Part shown: piece after piece, positions 29,354-37,984 of the stretch
Numbering within the stretch: the stretch's first letter is position 1
Layout of the letters: the number at the start of each line of letters is the position of its first letter
Assembly (NCBI RefSeq): GCF_024197615.1
Contig: NZ_JAKUKE010000003.1
Span: 465,192 to 529,191 of the forward strand
Origin: Desulfuromonas sp. KJ2020
GTDB taxonomy: Bacteria; Desulfobacterota; Desulfuromonadia; Desulfuromonadales; SZUA-540
Length of the DNA stretch: 64,000 nt
Reading direction: 5' to 3'
The notes under the pieces: generated by a model
Databases searched by the model: none
The model's input: the letters and a program-made list of their open reading frames with translations, nothing else
What the model was told of the DNA's origin: nothing
Translations under genes and position numbers: made by a program

Positions 29354-30364
29354 ATGCTTAATGGCAAATCCATTTTGGTTACCGGCGGAACCGGGTCTTT
29401 TGGTAAAAAATTTACCGAAACCATCCTGACCCGCTACCCGGAGATAGAGCGCATCGTGGTTTTTTCAAGGGACGAGCTCAAGCAATTCGAAATGTCCCAA
29501 GAATTTCCCCCCGATAAATATCCCCAAATTCGTTATTTTATTGGCGATGTCCGGGATCGTGATCGTTTGCAGCGCGCGATGGAAGGAATCGACATTGTTG
29601 TTCATGCTGCAGCTCTTAAGCAGGTTCCTGCCGCCGAGTACAATCCCTTTGAGTGTATAAAGACCAACGTCATGGGGGCACAGAATGTGATAGAGGCCTG
29701 TCTCTCGAGCCAGGTGAAGCGGGTTGTCGCCCTGAGCACCGACAAGGCTGCTGCTCCCATCAACCTCTACGGTGCCACCAAACTCTGCTCTGACAAGCTT
29801 TTTGTAGCCGCCAACAACATGAAGGGCAAGAGGGATTTGAAGCTTTCCGTGGTACGCTATGGCAATGTCATGGGGAGCCGGGGAAGCGTGATCCCATTTT
29901 TCCTGAACAAGCGCAGTGATGGGGTTTTGCCGATTACCGATACCGCCATGACCCGGTTCAATATCTCACTTGAAGAAGGTGTTGCGCTGGTTCTTAAGGC
30001 CCTTGAGATCATGTGGGGCGGCGAGATATTCGTGCCTAAGATTCCCAGCTACCGTATTACCGATGTGGCTGAAGCGATCGGCCCAAACTGCCGCCAGGAA
30101 ATCGTTGGTATCCGCCCGGGCGAAAAGCTGCATGAAGAGATGGTTACTGAGACAGATGCGATTAATACCATCGAGTTCAAAGATTATTTTGTTATTCTTC
30201 CTGCCATGCGGCTTTGGGATGTCGATGCCTTTATCAAGTCATTCGATGGAAAGCGTTGCTTGGCCGGTTTTGCCTATAATAGCGGGACAAACACAGACTG
30301 GTTGGACGTTGGGCAGTTGCGCGAACTGATCCGCCAGCATGTCGATCCGAGTTTTGAGGTTTAG
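29354..30364 (+). CDS. pseB: UDP-GlcNAc 4,6-dehydratase (5-inverting)
   Basis: 336 residues, ATG 29354 with GAGGAG upstream. SDR fold with TGGTGSFGKKF, VHAAALKQVPAAEYNPFECI and the catalytic ALSTDKAAAPINLYGATK. It makes UDP-2-acetamido-2,6-dideoxy-L-arabino-hex-4-ulose, the first intermediate of pseudaminic acid. The pair with pseC 5 nt downstream is diagnostic. Confidence 0.95.
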   Translation: MLNGKSILVTGGTGSFGKKFTETILTRYPEIERIVVFSRDELKQFEMSQEFPPDKYPQIRYFIGDVRDRDRLQRAMEGIDIVVHAAALKQVPAAEYNPFECIKTNVMGAQNVIEACLSSQVKRVVALSTDKAAAPINLYGATKLCSDKLFVAANNMKGKRDLKLSVVRYGNVMGSRGSVIPFFLNKRSDGVLPITDTAMTRFNISLEEGVALVLKALEIMWGGEIFVPKIPSYRITDVAEAIGPNCRQEIVGIRPGEKLHEEMVTETDAINTIEFKDYFVILPAMRLWDVDAFIKSFDGKRCLAGFAYNSGTNTDWLDVGQLRELIRQHVDPSFEV

Positions 30365-30369
30365 CGAAA

Positions 30370-31536
30370 ATGAACCAGAAGCGTTTAATCCCTTATGGCC
30401 GCCAGGATATCAGCGAGGATGATATTGAGGCTGTTGTCCAGGTCTTACGTTCGGACTGGTTGACTCAAGGGCCAGCTGTGGAAAACTTCGAGAAGGCCAT
30501 CGCGTCGTATTGTGGTGCACGTTACGCTGTGGCGGTATCTAACGGCACTGCGGCCCTTCATCTGGCTGCATTGGCCGCGGGTTTTGGTCCGGAAGATGAG
30601 GTGATTACCTCACCGATTACTTTCGTAGCGTCGGCTAATTGTATTGCCTATACAGGGGCAAAGCCGGTATTTGCCGACATTGACCCTCGCACCTATTGTG
30701 TCAACCCTGCGCAAGTCCGTAACAAACTGACATCAGCAACCCGTGGTATCATACCGGTTCATTTTGCTGGTCAACCCTGTGATATGGAAGCGATTTATAG
30801 CATTGGCCGTGAAAAAGACCTCGTCATTATTGAGGATGCAGCGCATGCGATAGGGGCCTGTTATGAAGTCGATGGTCATGTGTACAAAGTAGGCTCTTGC
30901 GCACATAGCGACATGACTATTTTCTCTTTTCATCCCGTCAAGCATATGACTACAGGGGAGGGGGGAGCGATTACCACAAATAGCCCGGAGCTTTATGAGA
31001 AACTTCTTCTTCTTCGAACGCACGGAATAACGAAAGATTCAGCAAAGCTTCAGAGGGACGAGGGGGCTTGGTACTATGAGCAGCAAACCCTCGGCTATAA
31101 CTATCGTATCACCGACATGCAATGTGCCTTGGGTTTATCCCAGCTGAAGAGGCTTGATATTTTTGTGGAAAGGCGCAGGGAAATTGCACAGACCTATAGC
31201 AAAGCTTTCAGAATACATAGTAGCCTGATAATACCTTTTGAACGCCCCGGTAGCCATTCTTCCTGGCATCTTTACATGCTGGGGTTCAAAGGATTTGATC
31301 GTAGAGAAGTCTTTGATCAGCTTCGGGCAAAGGGACTGGGTGTAAATGTTCACTATATTCCTGTTACCTGGCAACCCTTCTATCAGGTCAATTATGGGAC
31401 AGCGCTTGGCGATTGCCCTGTTGCAGATAAGTATTATGCTGGCATCGTGACCTTGCCTTTGTTTGCATCCATGACAAAAGATGATGTGGATTACGTGATT
31501 CATGCTGTTCTTGATATCGTAAAGGAACCAGTTTGA
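30370..31536 (+). CDS. pseC: UDP-4-amino-4,6-dideoxy-AltNAc aminotransferase
   Basis: 388 residues, PLP-dependent DegT/DnrJ/EryC1 family. The PLP lysine is Lys191 in SFHPVKHMTTGEGGA; DAAHAIGA precedes it. It aminates C4 of the PseB product. Base composition falls from here on. It overlaps the next gene by 4 nt. Confidence 0.94.
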   Translation: MNQKRLIPYGRQDISEDDIEAVVQVLRSDWLTQGPAVENFEKAIASYCGARYAVAVSNGTAALHLAALAAGFGPEDEVITSPITFVASANCIAYTGAKPVFADIDPRTYCVNPAQVRNKLTSATRGIIPVHFAGQPCDMEAIYSIGREKDLVIIEDAAHAIGACYEVDGHVYKVGSCAHSDMTIFSFHPVKHMTTGEGGAITTNSPELYEKLLLLRTHGITKDSAKLQRDEGAWYYEQQTLGYNYRITDMQCALGLSQLKRLDIFVERRREIAQTYSKAFRIHSSLIIPFERPGSHSSWHLYMLGFKGFDRREVFDQLRAKGLGVNVHYIPVTWQPFYQVNYGTALGDCPVADKYYAGIVTLPLFASMTKDDVDYVIHAVLDIVKEPV

Positions 31537-32195
31537 TGAAAACGGTTGCCATCATTCAGGCCCGCATGGGGTCGGTCCGTTTACCGGGAAAGGTCCTGAT
31601 GCCAATCCTGAATCAACCTCTTCTGAAATTGCTTATCGATCGAGTTCGATGCGTTGGAAAAATTAGCAGGATTGTTGTCGCTACTTCCCTGAATCGCTGT
31701 GACGACCAGATTGAAGAATTCGTGAAAGGCATTGAAGGGATTGTTCTTTTCAGAGGAAGCGAGAAGGATGTTCTCTCCCGTTTTGTTGGAGCCGCAAAGT
31801 TAGTAAACGCAGAAATTATAATTCGGATTACCGCTGACAATCCCTTCTTTGACTGCAAACTTGCCGACCTGGCTATTATGAAGTTCAGATCGGGGGAATT
31901 CGATTATCTTTCGACACCAGGTTATCCTCTTGGGGTCGGTATAGAGGTCTTTTCCGCGGAGGCTTTATTTGAGGCTGATAGAGAGGCCTTTGATCCCTAT
32001 GACCGTGAACATGTCACCCCCTATTTTTATCGAAATCCAAGTTTATTCAAGCTTGCTGAAATGAGATGTCCCGAGGATCTTTCTCATCTCCGATTGACTG
32101 TCGATACCCCTGAAGATATGGAGCGAGCGAAGAGTTTATTCGTGCGTTTTGGGGTCGATGTGACCTTTCGTGAGGTCGTCGATGCCAAAGACTGA
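31533..32195 (+). CDS. pseF: SpsF-type cytidylyltransferase (pseF role)
   Basis: 220 residues. The nucleotidyltransferase start VAIIQARMGSVRLPGKVL and RITADNPFFD mark the SpsF/NTP_transf_3 family. In pseudaminic acid loci this type often stands in the place of PseF, which activates the sugar as CMP-Pse. It is not the classic NeuA-like PseF sequence, so the substrate is inferred from context. The stop lies 14 nt inside the next gene. Confidence 0.78.
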   Translation: MMKTVAIIQARMGSVRLPGKVLMPILNQPLLKLLIDRVRCVGKISRIVVATSLNRCDDQIEEFVKGIEGIVLFRGSEKDVLSRFVGAAKLVNAEIIIRITADNPFFDCKLADLAIMKFRSGEFDYLSTPGYPLGVGIEVFSAEALFEADREAFDPYDREHVTPYFYRNPSLFKLAEMRCPEDLSHLRLTVDTPEDMERAKSLFVRFGVDVTFREVVDAKD

Positions 32196-33090
32196 TTTAA
32201 CATTGGGTGCTGCCCAGTTGGGAATGGCTTATGGTATTGCCAACCACCGTGGGAAGATGGGCGATGATGAAGTTTTTGAATTTTTAGATGAGGTTTATCA
32301 TTTAGGCATCGAAAAGATTGATACTTCTCCAGCCTATGGGGATAGCGAGCAACTCATCGGCCGCTTTTTAAAACAAAGCGGGAGGAATATCAAACTCGTA
32401 ACCAAGCTGCCGCAGCTTGGTTTCTCTTCTCCTGCGAAAACGGATCAACTAGCCCCTCGCGTAAGGGCGGCACTCGAATCTTCGCTTAAAACCCTCGAAG
32501 TGGCAGCAGTTGAGGACTATCTCATTCACTCTGAAGAAGATTTTATCCTTCATGGTGAGGCCTTGGTTGAGGCGTTACGTTGCTGCAGACAAGAAGGTTT
32601 AGTGCGGCGGATCGGGGTATCTGTCTATACACCAGAGGCAGCCTTGAAAGCACTTGACCTTGGTATGGATTCGATTCAACTCCCCTGCAATATTCTGGAT
32701 CGCCGATTTGACAAAGTCGATTTCTTTACAGCTGCCCTTAGTCGGTCCATGATGGTCTATGCCCGCAGTATTTATTTGCAGGGACTGCTGTTGTTGCCCC
32801 TGGAAAAAATACTTGGATGGCTTCCTGATGCCGAAAAACCCTTATGTCAATTCCGTGATCTTGCGCATGACCTTGGGCGACCTTTGGCTGAACTTGCTTT
32901 TGTTTATATGCGTGACAAGTACGGTGTCGACAGTCTTGTGGTTGGTATGGAGTCGGTAGAGCAAATCCATGCGAACCTGAAGCTTTTGGAGGCTCCCGGT
33001 TTGGATGAGGGTGTTTTGCAAGTCATCAATACAGTGTTCGCAAACGTCCCAATCCACGTCTTGAATCCTTCACTTTGGAAAAGAATATGA
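32182..33090 (+). CDS. aldo/keto reductase
   Basis: 302 residues from ATG 32182 (GAGG 6 nt upstream). TIM-barrel AKR with LTLGAAQLGMAYG, KIDTSPAYGDSE (catalytic Asp and Tyr) and a His in VEDYLIHSE. Predicted NAD(P)H-dependent reduction of a keto sugar or keto acyl group. Aldo/keto reductases occur in some nonulosonate loci, but no fixed step of the six-enzyme Pse pathway needs one. Overlaps the next gene by 4 nt. Confidence 0.8.
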   Translation: MPKTDLTLGAAQLGMAYGIANHRGKMGDDEVFEFLDEVYHLGIEKIDTSPAYGDSEQLIGRFLKQSGRNIKLVTKLPQLGFSSPAKTDQLAPRVRAALESSLKTLEVAAVEDYLIHSEEDFILHGEALVEALRCCRQEGLVRRIGVSVYTPEAALKALDLGMDSIQLPCNILDRRFDKVDFFTAALSRSMMVYARSIYLQGLLLLPLEKILGWLPDAEKPLCQFRDLAHDLGRPLAELAFVYMRDKYGVDSLVVGMESVEQIHANLKLLEAPGLDEGVLQVINTVFANVPIHVLNPSLWKRI

Positions 33091-33872
33091 ATTCATCACT
33101 TTTCGATCTTTCCGGCAAGGTGGTTCTTATCACCGGCGCTACGGGACATTTGGGCAAGGCTATGAGTGAGGGTCTTGCTGAATGCGGGGCTACCCTGGCA
33201 ATATGTTCCACGAAACTTGAGAAAGCAGTGAATCATGCCGCTTTTCTCACGGAGAAATATTCAATAAAAGCAGAAGGATTTCAACTTGATCTTTCGGAAT
33301 ACGCCTCCATCTCGAAAGCAATCGAAAGTGTCGTTAAAAATCTTGGCCGTTTGGATTGTCTTGTCAATAATGCCTGCTTTGTCAAATTCAATGATATGGA
33401 CTCGATTTCTCCTGAGGAGTGGAGACATGGTCTCGAAGGAGGCGTTTCCAGCCCTTTCTTTTTGATGCAGGCTTGTCTGGAGCACCTTGAAAAATCCAAA
33501 GGGAACATTATCAACGTGAGCTCCATGTACGGGATGGTGGCACCTAAGCCGCAAAATTATGCGGACACGCCTTTTGGAAGCGCCATCAACTACGGGGCCG
33601 CCAAAGCGGCATTGTTGCAAGTAACCCGATATGCCGCTGTTTATCTTGGTCCACGGGGCATTCGTGTCAATGCTGTCAGCCCCGGCCCATTCCCAACACC
33701 ATCAGTTCAGGAAAACGCCCTTTTTAAGGAAAGGCTTGAGGGTAATGTTCCCTTGGGTCGGCTGGGACATCCTGATGAAATAATGGGTGCTGTTGTGTTT
33801 CTCGCGTCGAATGCGGCATCCTATGTCAATGGACACAATCTTGTTGTTGATGGCGGTTGGACCGCCTGGTAG
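33087..33872 (+). CDS. short-chain dehydrogenase, FabG-like
   Basis: 261 residues from ATG 33087. Rossmann motif TGATGHLG, NNA in CLVNNACFV, catalytic Ser in INVSSMYG and YGAAKAALLQ (YxxxK), plus the PG motif of FabG-type enzymes. Typical ketoreductase. With the acyl carrier protein and two KAS III genes downstream, reduction of a 3-oxoacyl-ACP is a reasonable guess; a sugar substrate is also possible. Confidence 0.85.
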   Translation: MNSSLFDLSGKVVLITGATGHLGKAMSEGLAECGATLAICSTKLEKAVNHAAFLTEKYSIKAEGFQLDLSEYASISKAIESVVKNLGRLDCLVNNACFVKFNDMDSISPEEWRHGLEGGVSSPFFLMQACLEHLEKSKGNIINVSSMYGMVAPKPQNYADTPFGSAINYGAAKAALLQVTRYAAVYLGPRGIRVNAVSPGPFPTPSVQENALFKERLEGNVPLGRLGHPDEIMGAVVFLASNAASYVNGHNLVVDGGWTAW

Positions 33873-33874
33873 TC

Positions 33875-34954
33875 ATGAATTCTTCTCTATCTAAAAGAGT
33901 TGCCATTCGGGTTGATGCGTCAATTCAGATAGGCAGTGGACATGTCATGCGCTGCCTGACTCTTGCTGATACACTTAGCAGGCAAGGGGCTGCTATCGTT
34001 TTTGTCTGCCGTGAGCATGCAGGAAATCTTTGCGGATTAATCGAAAAACGGGGGTTCAAGGTCTTGAGGCTGCCGAGACGTGATGATGTCGACTCTTTTG
34101 CCTGGAATCGCCATGCTCGATGGCTCCAAACCACCCGTGAAACGGATGCTCAGGAGACCCTTGCAGCGCTACATGATTATTGTCCTTTAGATTGGCTGAT
34201 CGCGGATCATTATGCTTTAGACGCCGAGTGGGAAAGGTGTTTTCGAGACGTTGTCGGTGGGATCATGGTTATTGATGACTTGGCAGACCGCCCTCATGAT
34301 TGTGATCTTCTGCTCGACCAGAATTTATTTTTAGATCAGGAGAACCGATACCAGAACCTGCTTCCTGATGATACATTGAAGTTTCTGGGTCCTCGCTACG
34401 TCCTGTTGAGAGATGAATTTCGGCGAATTAAATCAAAAGTTAGGGCTCGCCCTGCACAATTCCAAAGGGTCTTGGTGTTCTTTGGGGGGATGGATCCAGG
34501 AAATCTTACCTCGCGTGTATTGCCGCCGCTTTATTCACTGGAGATCCCGGAAATCTGTGTTGACGTTGTCGTTGGCCAGACTAATCCCCACTGTGAGGAG
34601 GTCAGGTCTATGTGCAGGTCGTTACCCGGTTGCCATTTTCACTGTCAGATTGATAATATGGCAGAGTTGATGGTAAAAGCGGATCTGGCTATTGGTGCAG
34701 GAGGAACGGTTGGGTGGGAACGTTTGTTTCTCGAACTTCCTGCCATCGCAATAGCGACCGCCTTCAACCAAGTGCATGGTTTGGAAGTGGTTCATCAGCA
34801 TCGAGCATTATACTATCTTGGAAAAGAGGACGAGATCTCTGATAAGGTACTCATCGCTGCACTTCAGTCGGTGCGTCGTGGAGAGATTTCGTTCAACTTT
34901 CCACCTGTCGCTGACAAGACAAATGAGGTTGTTGCAAAAATAATGAGTGAATAA
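33875..34954 (+). CDS. pseG: UDP-2,4-diacetamido-2,4,6-trideoxy-altrose hydrolase
   Basis: 359 residues from ATG 33875. The GT-B-like PseG pattern is clear: IRVDASIQIGSGHVMRCLTL, WLIADHYALD, MVIDDLADRPHDCDLLLDQN, FFGGMDPGN and GAGGTVGWERLFLELPAI. It removes UDP from the diamino-trideoxy sugar before condensation by PseI. A TTG at 33857 is an alternative start with a 16-nt overlap. Confidence 0.92.
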   Translation: MNSSLSKRVAIRVDASIQIGSGHVMRCLTLADTLSRQGAAIVFVCREHAGNLCGLIEKRGFKVLRLPRRDDVDSFAWNRHARWLQTTRETDAQETLAALHDYCPLDWLIADHYALDAEWERCFRDVVGGIMVIDDLADRPHDCDLLLDQNLFLDQENRYQNLLPDDTLKFLGPRYVLLRDEFRRIKSKVRARPAQFQRVLVFFGGMDPGNLTSRVLPPLYSLEIPEICVDVVVGQTNPHCEEVRSMCRSLPGCHFHCQIDNMAELMVKADLAIGAGGTVGWERLFLELPAIAIATAFNQVHGLEVVHQHRALYYLGKEDEISDKVLIAALQSVRRGEISFNFPPVADKTNEVVAKIMSE

Positions 34955-34957
34955 AAT

Positions 34958-35494
34958 ATGCTAGTGATCACGAATTATGGCGTTACTCTTCGTGAAGTCA
35001 CCGAGGGTGACCTTGAGACACTGCGCACATGGCGGAACGACCCAGAAATAAGCCGCTTCATGGTGACCCAGGATCATATAACTCCTGAAATGCAAAATAA
35101 ATGGTTTGAAACAACCAGGTTAAGAGGAGATGTTAATTTTATTATAAATTACGAGGGCCTAGATATTGGATTCATAGGCCTGAAGTTGGTCGATGTAAAA
35201 GAAAAATTATATAATCCCGGTGTTTACTTTGCCAATACTAATTATCAAAACTCCCATATCCCTTTTATGGTAGCTTTTTGTTTTTGGGATTTTATTTTTG
35301 AAAATTATCCGGATATAAAAATTAAAACGACCGTTTTAATTTCAAATAAAAGAGCTATGCGCTTTAATAAGGCATTAGGTTACGAAGAAATTAAAAATAA
35401 CAATGATGGTCAATTTTTAGAAATGCAATTGTGCTCTATTGATTATCAACAGGCTGCCGAAAAGATTAAAAGAGTTTTTCTGAAAAACAATTAA
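34958..35494 (+). CDS. pseH: GNAT N-acyltransferase, PseH-like
   Basis: 178 residues, AT-rich. GNAT domain: LREVTEGDLETLRTWRNDPEI start, acceptor region and the C-terminal ISNKRAMRFNKALGYEE block. In the pathway PseH acylates the 4-amino group of the altrose sugar, normally from acetyl-CoA. Here the next gene is an acyl carrier protein, so the donor may be an acyl-ACP; this is inference. Confidence 0.85.
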   Translation: MLVITNYGVTLREVTEGDLETLRTWRNDPEISRFMVTQDHITPEMQNKWFETTRLRGDVNFIINYEGLDIGFIGLKLVDVKEKLYNPGVYFANTNYQNSHIPFMVAFCFWDFIFENYPDIKIKTTVLISNKRAMRFNKALGYEEIKNNNDGQFLEMQLCSIDYQQAAEKIKRVFLKNN

Positions 35495-35521
35495 CCCTTA
35501 TCCCTTATTTATGGAGGTGTC

Positions 35522-35755
35522 ATGAACAAAGCGGGTTTTTATGAACAGTTGGATGATGTTTTGAATCTTGAACCTGGAACCGTCGAAGGTGATGAAAAGC
35601 TTGAAGACTTTGATATGTGGGACTCTTTGGGAGTTGTTACCTTCATTGCCCTGATGGACGAACACCTTGAGGTTACTCTTAGTCCTGAAGCCATTTCAAA
35701 AGCCGAAACTGTTGCTGACCTTTTGGCATTGGTAGCCGATAAACTCGAAGATTAG
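35522..35755 (+). CDS. acyl carrier protein, dedicated
   Basis: 77 acidic residues. The phosphopantetheine site is DSLG (FDMWDSLGVVTF, Ser about 39) and the protein has the usual four-helix ACP length. ATGGAGGTGT before ATG 35522 gives a strong ribosome binding site. It is clearly not the fatty-acid housekeeping acpP, which usually sits with fabF, and its place among pse genes suggests a locus-specific carrier. Confidence 0.92.
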   Translation: MNKAGFYEQLDDVLNLEPGTVEGDEKLEDFDMWDSLGVVTFIALMDEHLEVTLSPEAISKAETVADLLALVADKLED

Positions 35756-35773
35756 TCGTTGGGATATTGAATC

Positions 35774-36847
35774 ATGAGTGAATCTGCTTTTCAGGGCGTT
35801 CGTATTGCGGCGGTTGCTGCTGCAGTTCCAGAGCAATTGAGGAACTTGGATGATGATGCGGTACTTTTTGGTCGTGATGAAGTCGAAAAAGTCGCGGCTA
35901 GCACTGGGGTGAGGCAACGTCATTACAGTAAAAATCTCTGTACAAGTGATCTCTGTGAGGCTGCCGCTAAGAGACTTTTTCAAGAAAACAGTGCTCTGAA
36001 GGAAGAAGTCGACACCCTGGTATTTATTTCTCAAACATCTGACTACCCGTTGCCTGCTACCAGTTGTATCCTTCAGGAAAGACTCGGTTTGCCAAAAAGC
36101 TGTGCGTCTTTTGACGTTAACCTGGGTTGCTCTGGTTATGTCTATGGCCTTTGGCTAGCCTCCAGCCTTATTGCTAGTGGTGCTGCACGAAAGGTTCTTC
36201 TCCTAGTGGGCGATACGAGTTACCGACTCTGCTCTCCGCAGGATCGTTCGGTTGCCTTATTGTTTGGGGATGCAGGTACCGCCACTGTTCTGGAAAAAAG
36301 CTCGCAAGTCACTTCTAGCCACTTTGTTCTGGGTACAGACGGCAGCGGGGCTCATCATCTCAAGGTAGCTGCTGGTGGAAGCCGGCTTCCAATGGCAGAC
36401 GAATGTCGCCAGCGTACCGAACATGAGGGGGGCAACTGGCGTTCTGAGGCAGATCTGTACATGAATGGGGCTGAGGTTTTTGCCTTCACGCTGAGGACTG
36501 TGCCTGCCCTCATGAAGACTCTGTTTGCCTTGTCTGGGAAAACGCCTGAGGATGTGGATGCCTATGTGTTTCACCAAGCCAATAAGTTTATGCTGGAACA
36601 TTTATCCAAGCGGATGAAACTCCCGGCAGATAAAGTTGTTTTGGCTATGCAAGACTATGGAAATACCAGCTCGGCCTCTATCCCGCTGGCCATGGTAACA
36701 CATCTGCGAGAGCGGCTTAGAAATGAAACCCTGGATCTTGCCTTGGCTGGCTTCGGAGTGGGCCTCTCTTGGGCTGGGGCTATTTTGCCCTGCGGCCCTA
36801 TGATCATTCCGGATCTCGTTACGGTGCCTTCCGACCAACTCAAATGA
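35774..36847 (+). CDS. 3-oxoacyl-ACP synthase III family protein (first copy)
   Basis: 357 residues, thiolase fold. The Cys-His-Asn triad is complete: Cys119 in NLGCSGYVYG, His in YVFHQANKFM and Asn in DYGNTSSASIP. KAS III starts acyl chains by condensing an acyl-CoA with malonyl-ACP. It follows the ACP gene by 18 nt. The paralogue downstream shares the whole layout but is clearly diverged. Confidence 0.9.
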   Translation: MSESAFQGVRIAAVAAAVPEQLRNLDDDAVLFGRDEVEKVAASTGVRQRHYSKNLCTSDLCEAAAKRLFQENSALKEEVDTLVFISQTSDYPLPATSCILQERLGLPKSCASFDVNLGCSGYVYGLWLASSLIASGAARKVLLLVGDTSYRLCSPQDRSVALLFGDAGTATVLEKSSQVTSSHFVLGTDGSGAHHLKVAAGGSRLPMADECRQRTEHEGGNWRSEADLYMNGAEVFAFTLRTVPALMKTLFALSGKTPEDVDAYVFHQANKFMLEHLSKRMKLPADKVVLAMQDYGNTSSASIPLAMVTHLRERLRNETLDLALAGFGVGLSWAGAILPCGPMIIPDLVTVPSDQLK

Positions 36848-36923
36848 ACCATTATGTTAACCCTGGTGAATTCAAAAGAGTGCCTAAAGGGATTGTCCAT
36901 AGGGCAAGTTGTGGAGACAACAA

Positions 36924-37937
36924 ATGAAAGCAAAAATATCCGCTATTGAATATGCTCTTCCTTCCCAAGTGTTGACCAGTGAAGATTTGGCTCGGGAGTA
37001 TCCCGATTGGTCTGTCGAAAAAATTGAGGAGAAGACGGGCATTGCGAAGCGTCATATAGCGGGTGATAAACAATGTGCTTCCGACTTGGGGGTTGAAGCA
37101 GCGAAGAAGTTGTTTGCCGAAGGAACCTGTTCGCCTGATAGCATCGATTACCTTATTTTCTGCACCCAAAGCCCCGATTATTTTCTGCCGACCACGGCAT
37201 GTGTCATTCAGGATCGTCTTGGCTTGCCGACTTCAGCGGGTGCCATTGATTTTAATCAGGGGTGTTCGGGTTTTATTTATGGTCTTGGTTTAGCCAAGGG
37301 TTTGATTGAGACAGGCCAGGCAAGGCAGGTTTTGCTGATTGCTGCTGAGACCTACAGCAAGTTTATTCATCCTGGTGATAAAAGCGTCAGGACGCTTTTT
37401 GGTGATGCTGGAACGGCTACCCTCATAACTGCCGTTGATTCAAAAAAAGAGACAGTGGGTCCATTTGTTTACGGAACTGACGGACGTGGAGCAAAGAATC
37501 TTATCGTCCATAGCGGTGGGTTGAGGCTACCCAAAAATGTCGATACCGCTAAGGTGGAAGAAGACAGCCATGGAAACTTACGCTCCAAAGACAACCTTTA
37601 CATGAATGGTCCTGAAATCTTCACTTTCACTCTTCTTTCAGTTCCCAGGATGGTGAATGCCCTGCTTAAAAAATGTCAAATTGACCTGGACCAGGTTGAT
37701 CTGTTTGTTTTCCACCAGGCTAACCGCTTCATGTTGGAGAGTTTGAGGAAAAAGCTGAAAATTTCTGAGGAAAAATTTGTACTTGCCTATGAGGAGTTTG
37801 GAAATACGGTTTCATCGACTATTCCTATTGCTTTGCACGAGGCCCAGAAGAGGGGACAGCTGAAAGAGGGTATGCGCGTGATGCTAGTTGGTTTCGGTGT
37901 TGGTTACTCGTGGGGCGCCACCATTATCGAATGGTGA
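36924..37937 (+). CDS. 3-oxoacyl-ACP synthase III family protein (second copy)
   Basis: 337 residues from ATG 36924 (TGGAG 7 nt upstream). The triad is complete: Cys114 in NQGCSGFIYGL, His in FVFHQANRFM and Asn in EFGNTVSSTIP. It is closer to the usual FabH length than the first copy. Two active-looking KAS III proteins in tandem could form a heterodimer or act on different starters. Confidence 0.9.
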   Translation: MKAKISAIEYALPSQVLTSEDLAREYPDWSVEKIEEKTGIAKRHIAGDKQCASDLGVEAAKKLFAEGTCSPDSIDYLIFCTQSPDYFLPTTACVIQDRLGLPTSAGAIDFNQGCSGFIYGLGLAKGLIETGQARQVLLIAAETYSKFIHPGDKSVRTLFGDAGTATLITAVDSKKETVGPFVYGTDGRGAKNLIVHSGGLRLPKNVDTAKVEEDSHGNLRSKDNLYMNGPEIFTFTLLSVPRMVNALLKKCQIDLDQVDLFVFHQANRFMLESLRKKLKISEEKFVLAYEEFGNTVSSTIPIALHEAQKRGQLKEGMRVMLVGFGVGYSWGATIIEW

Positions 37938-37984
37938 TAGAAAGAAATAGATTTTTCAAAAGAGATCACTTAAAGGCAAACACT

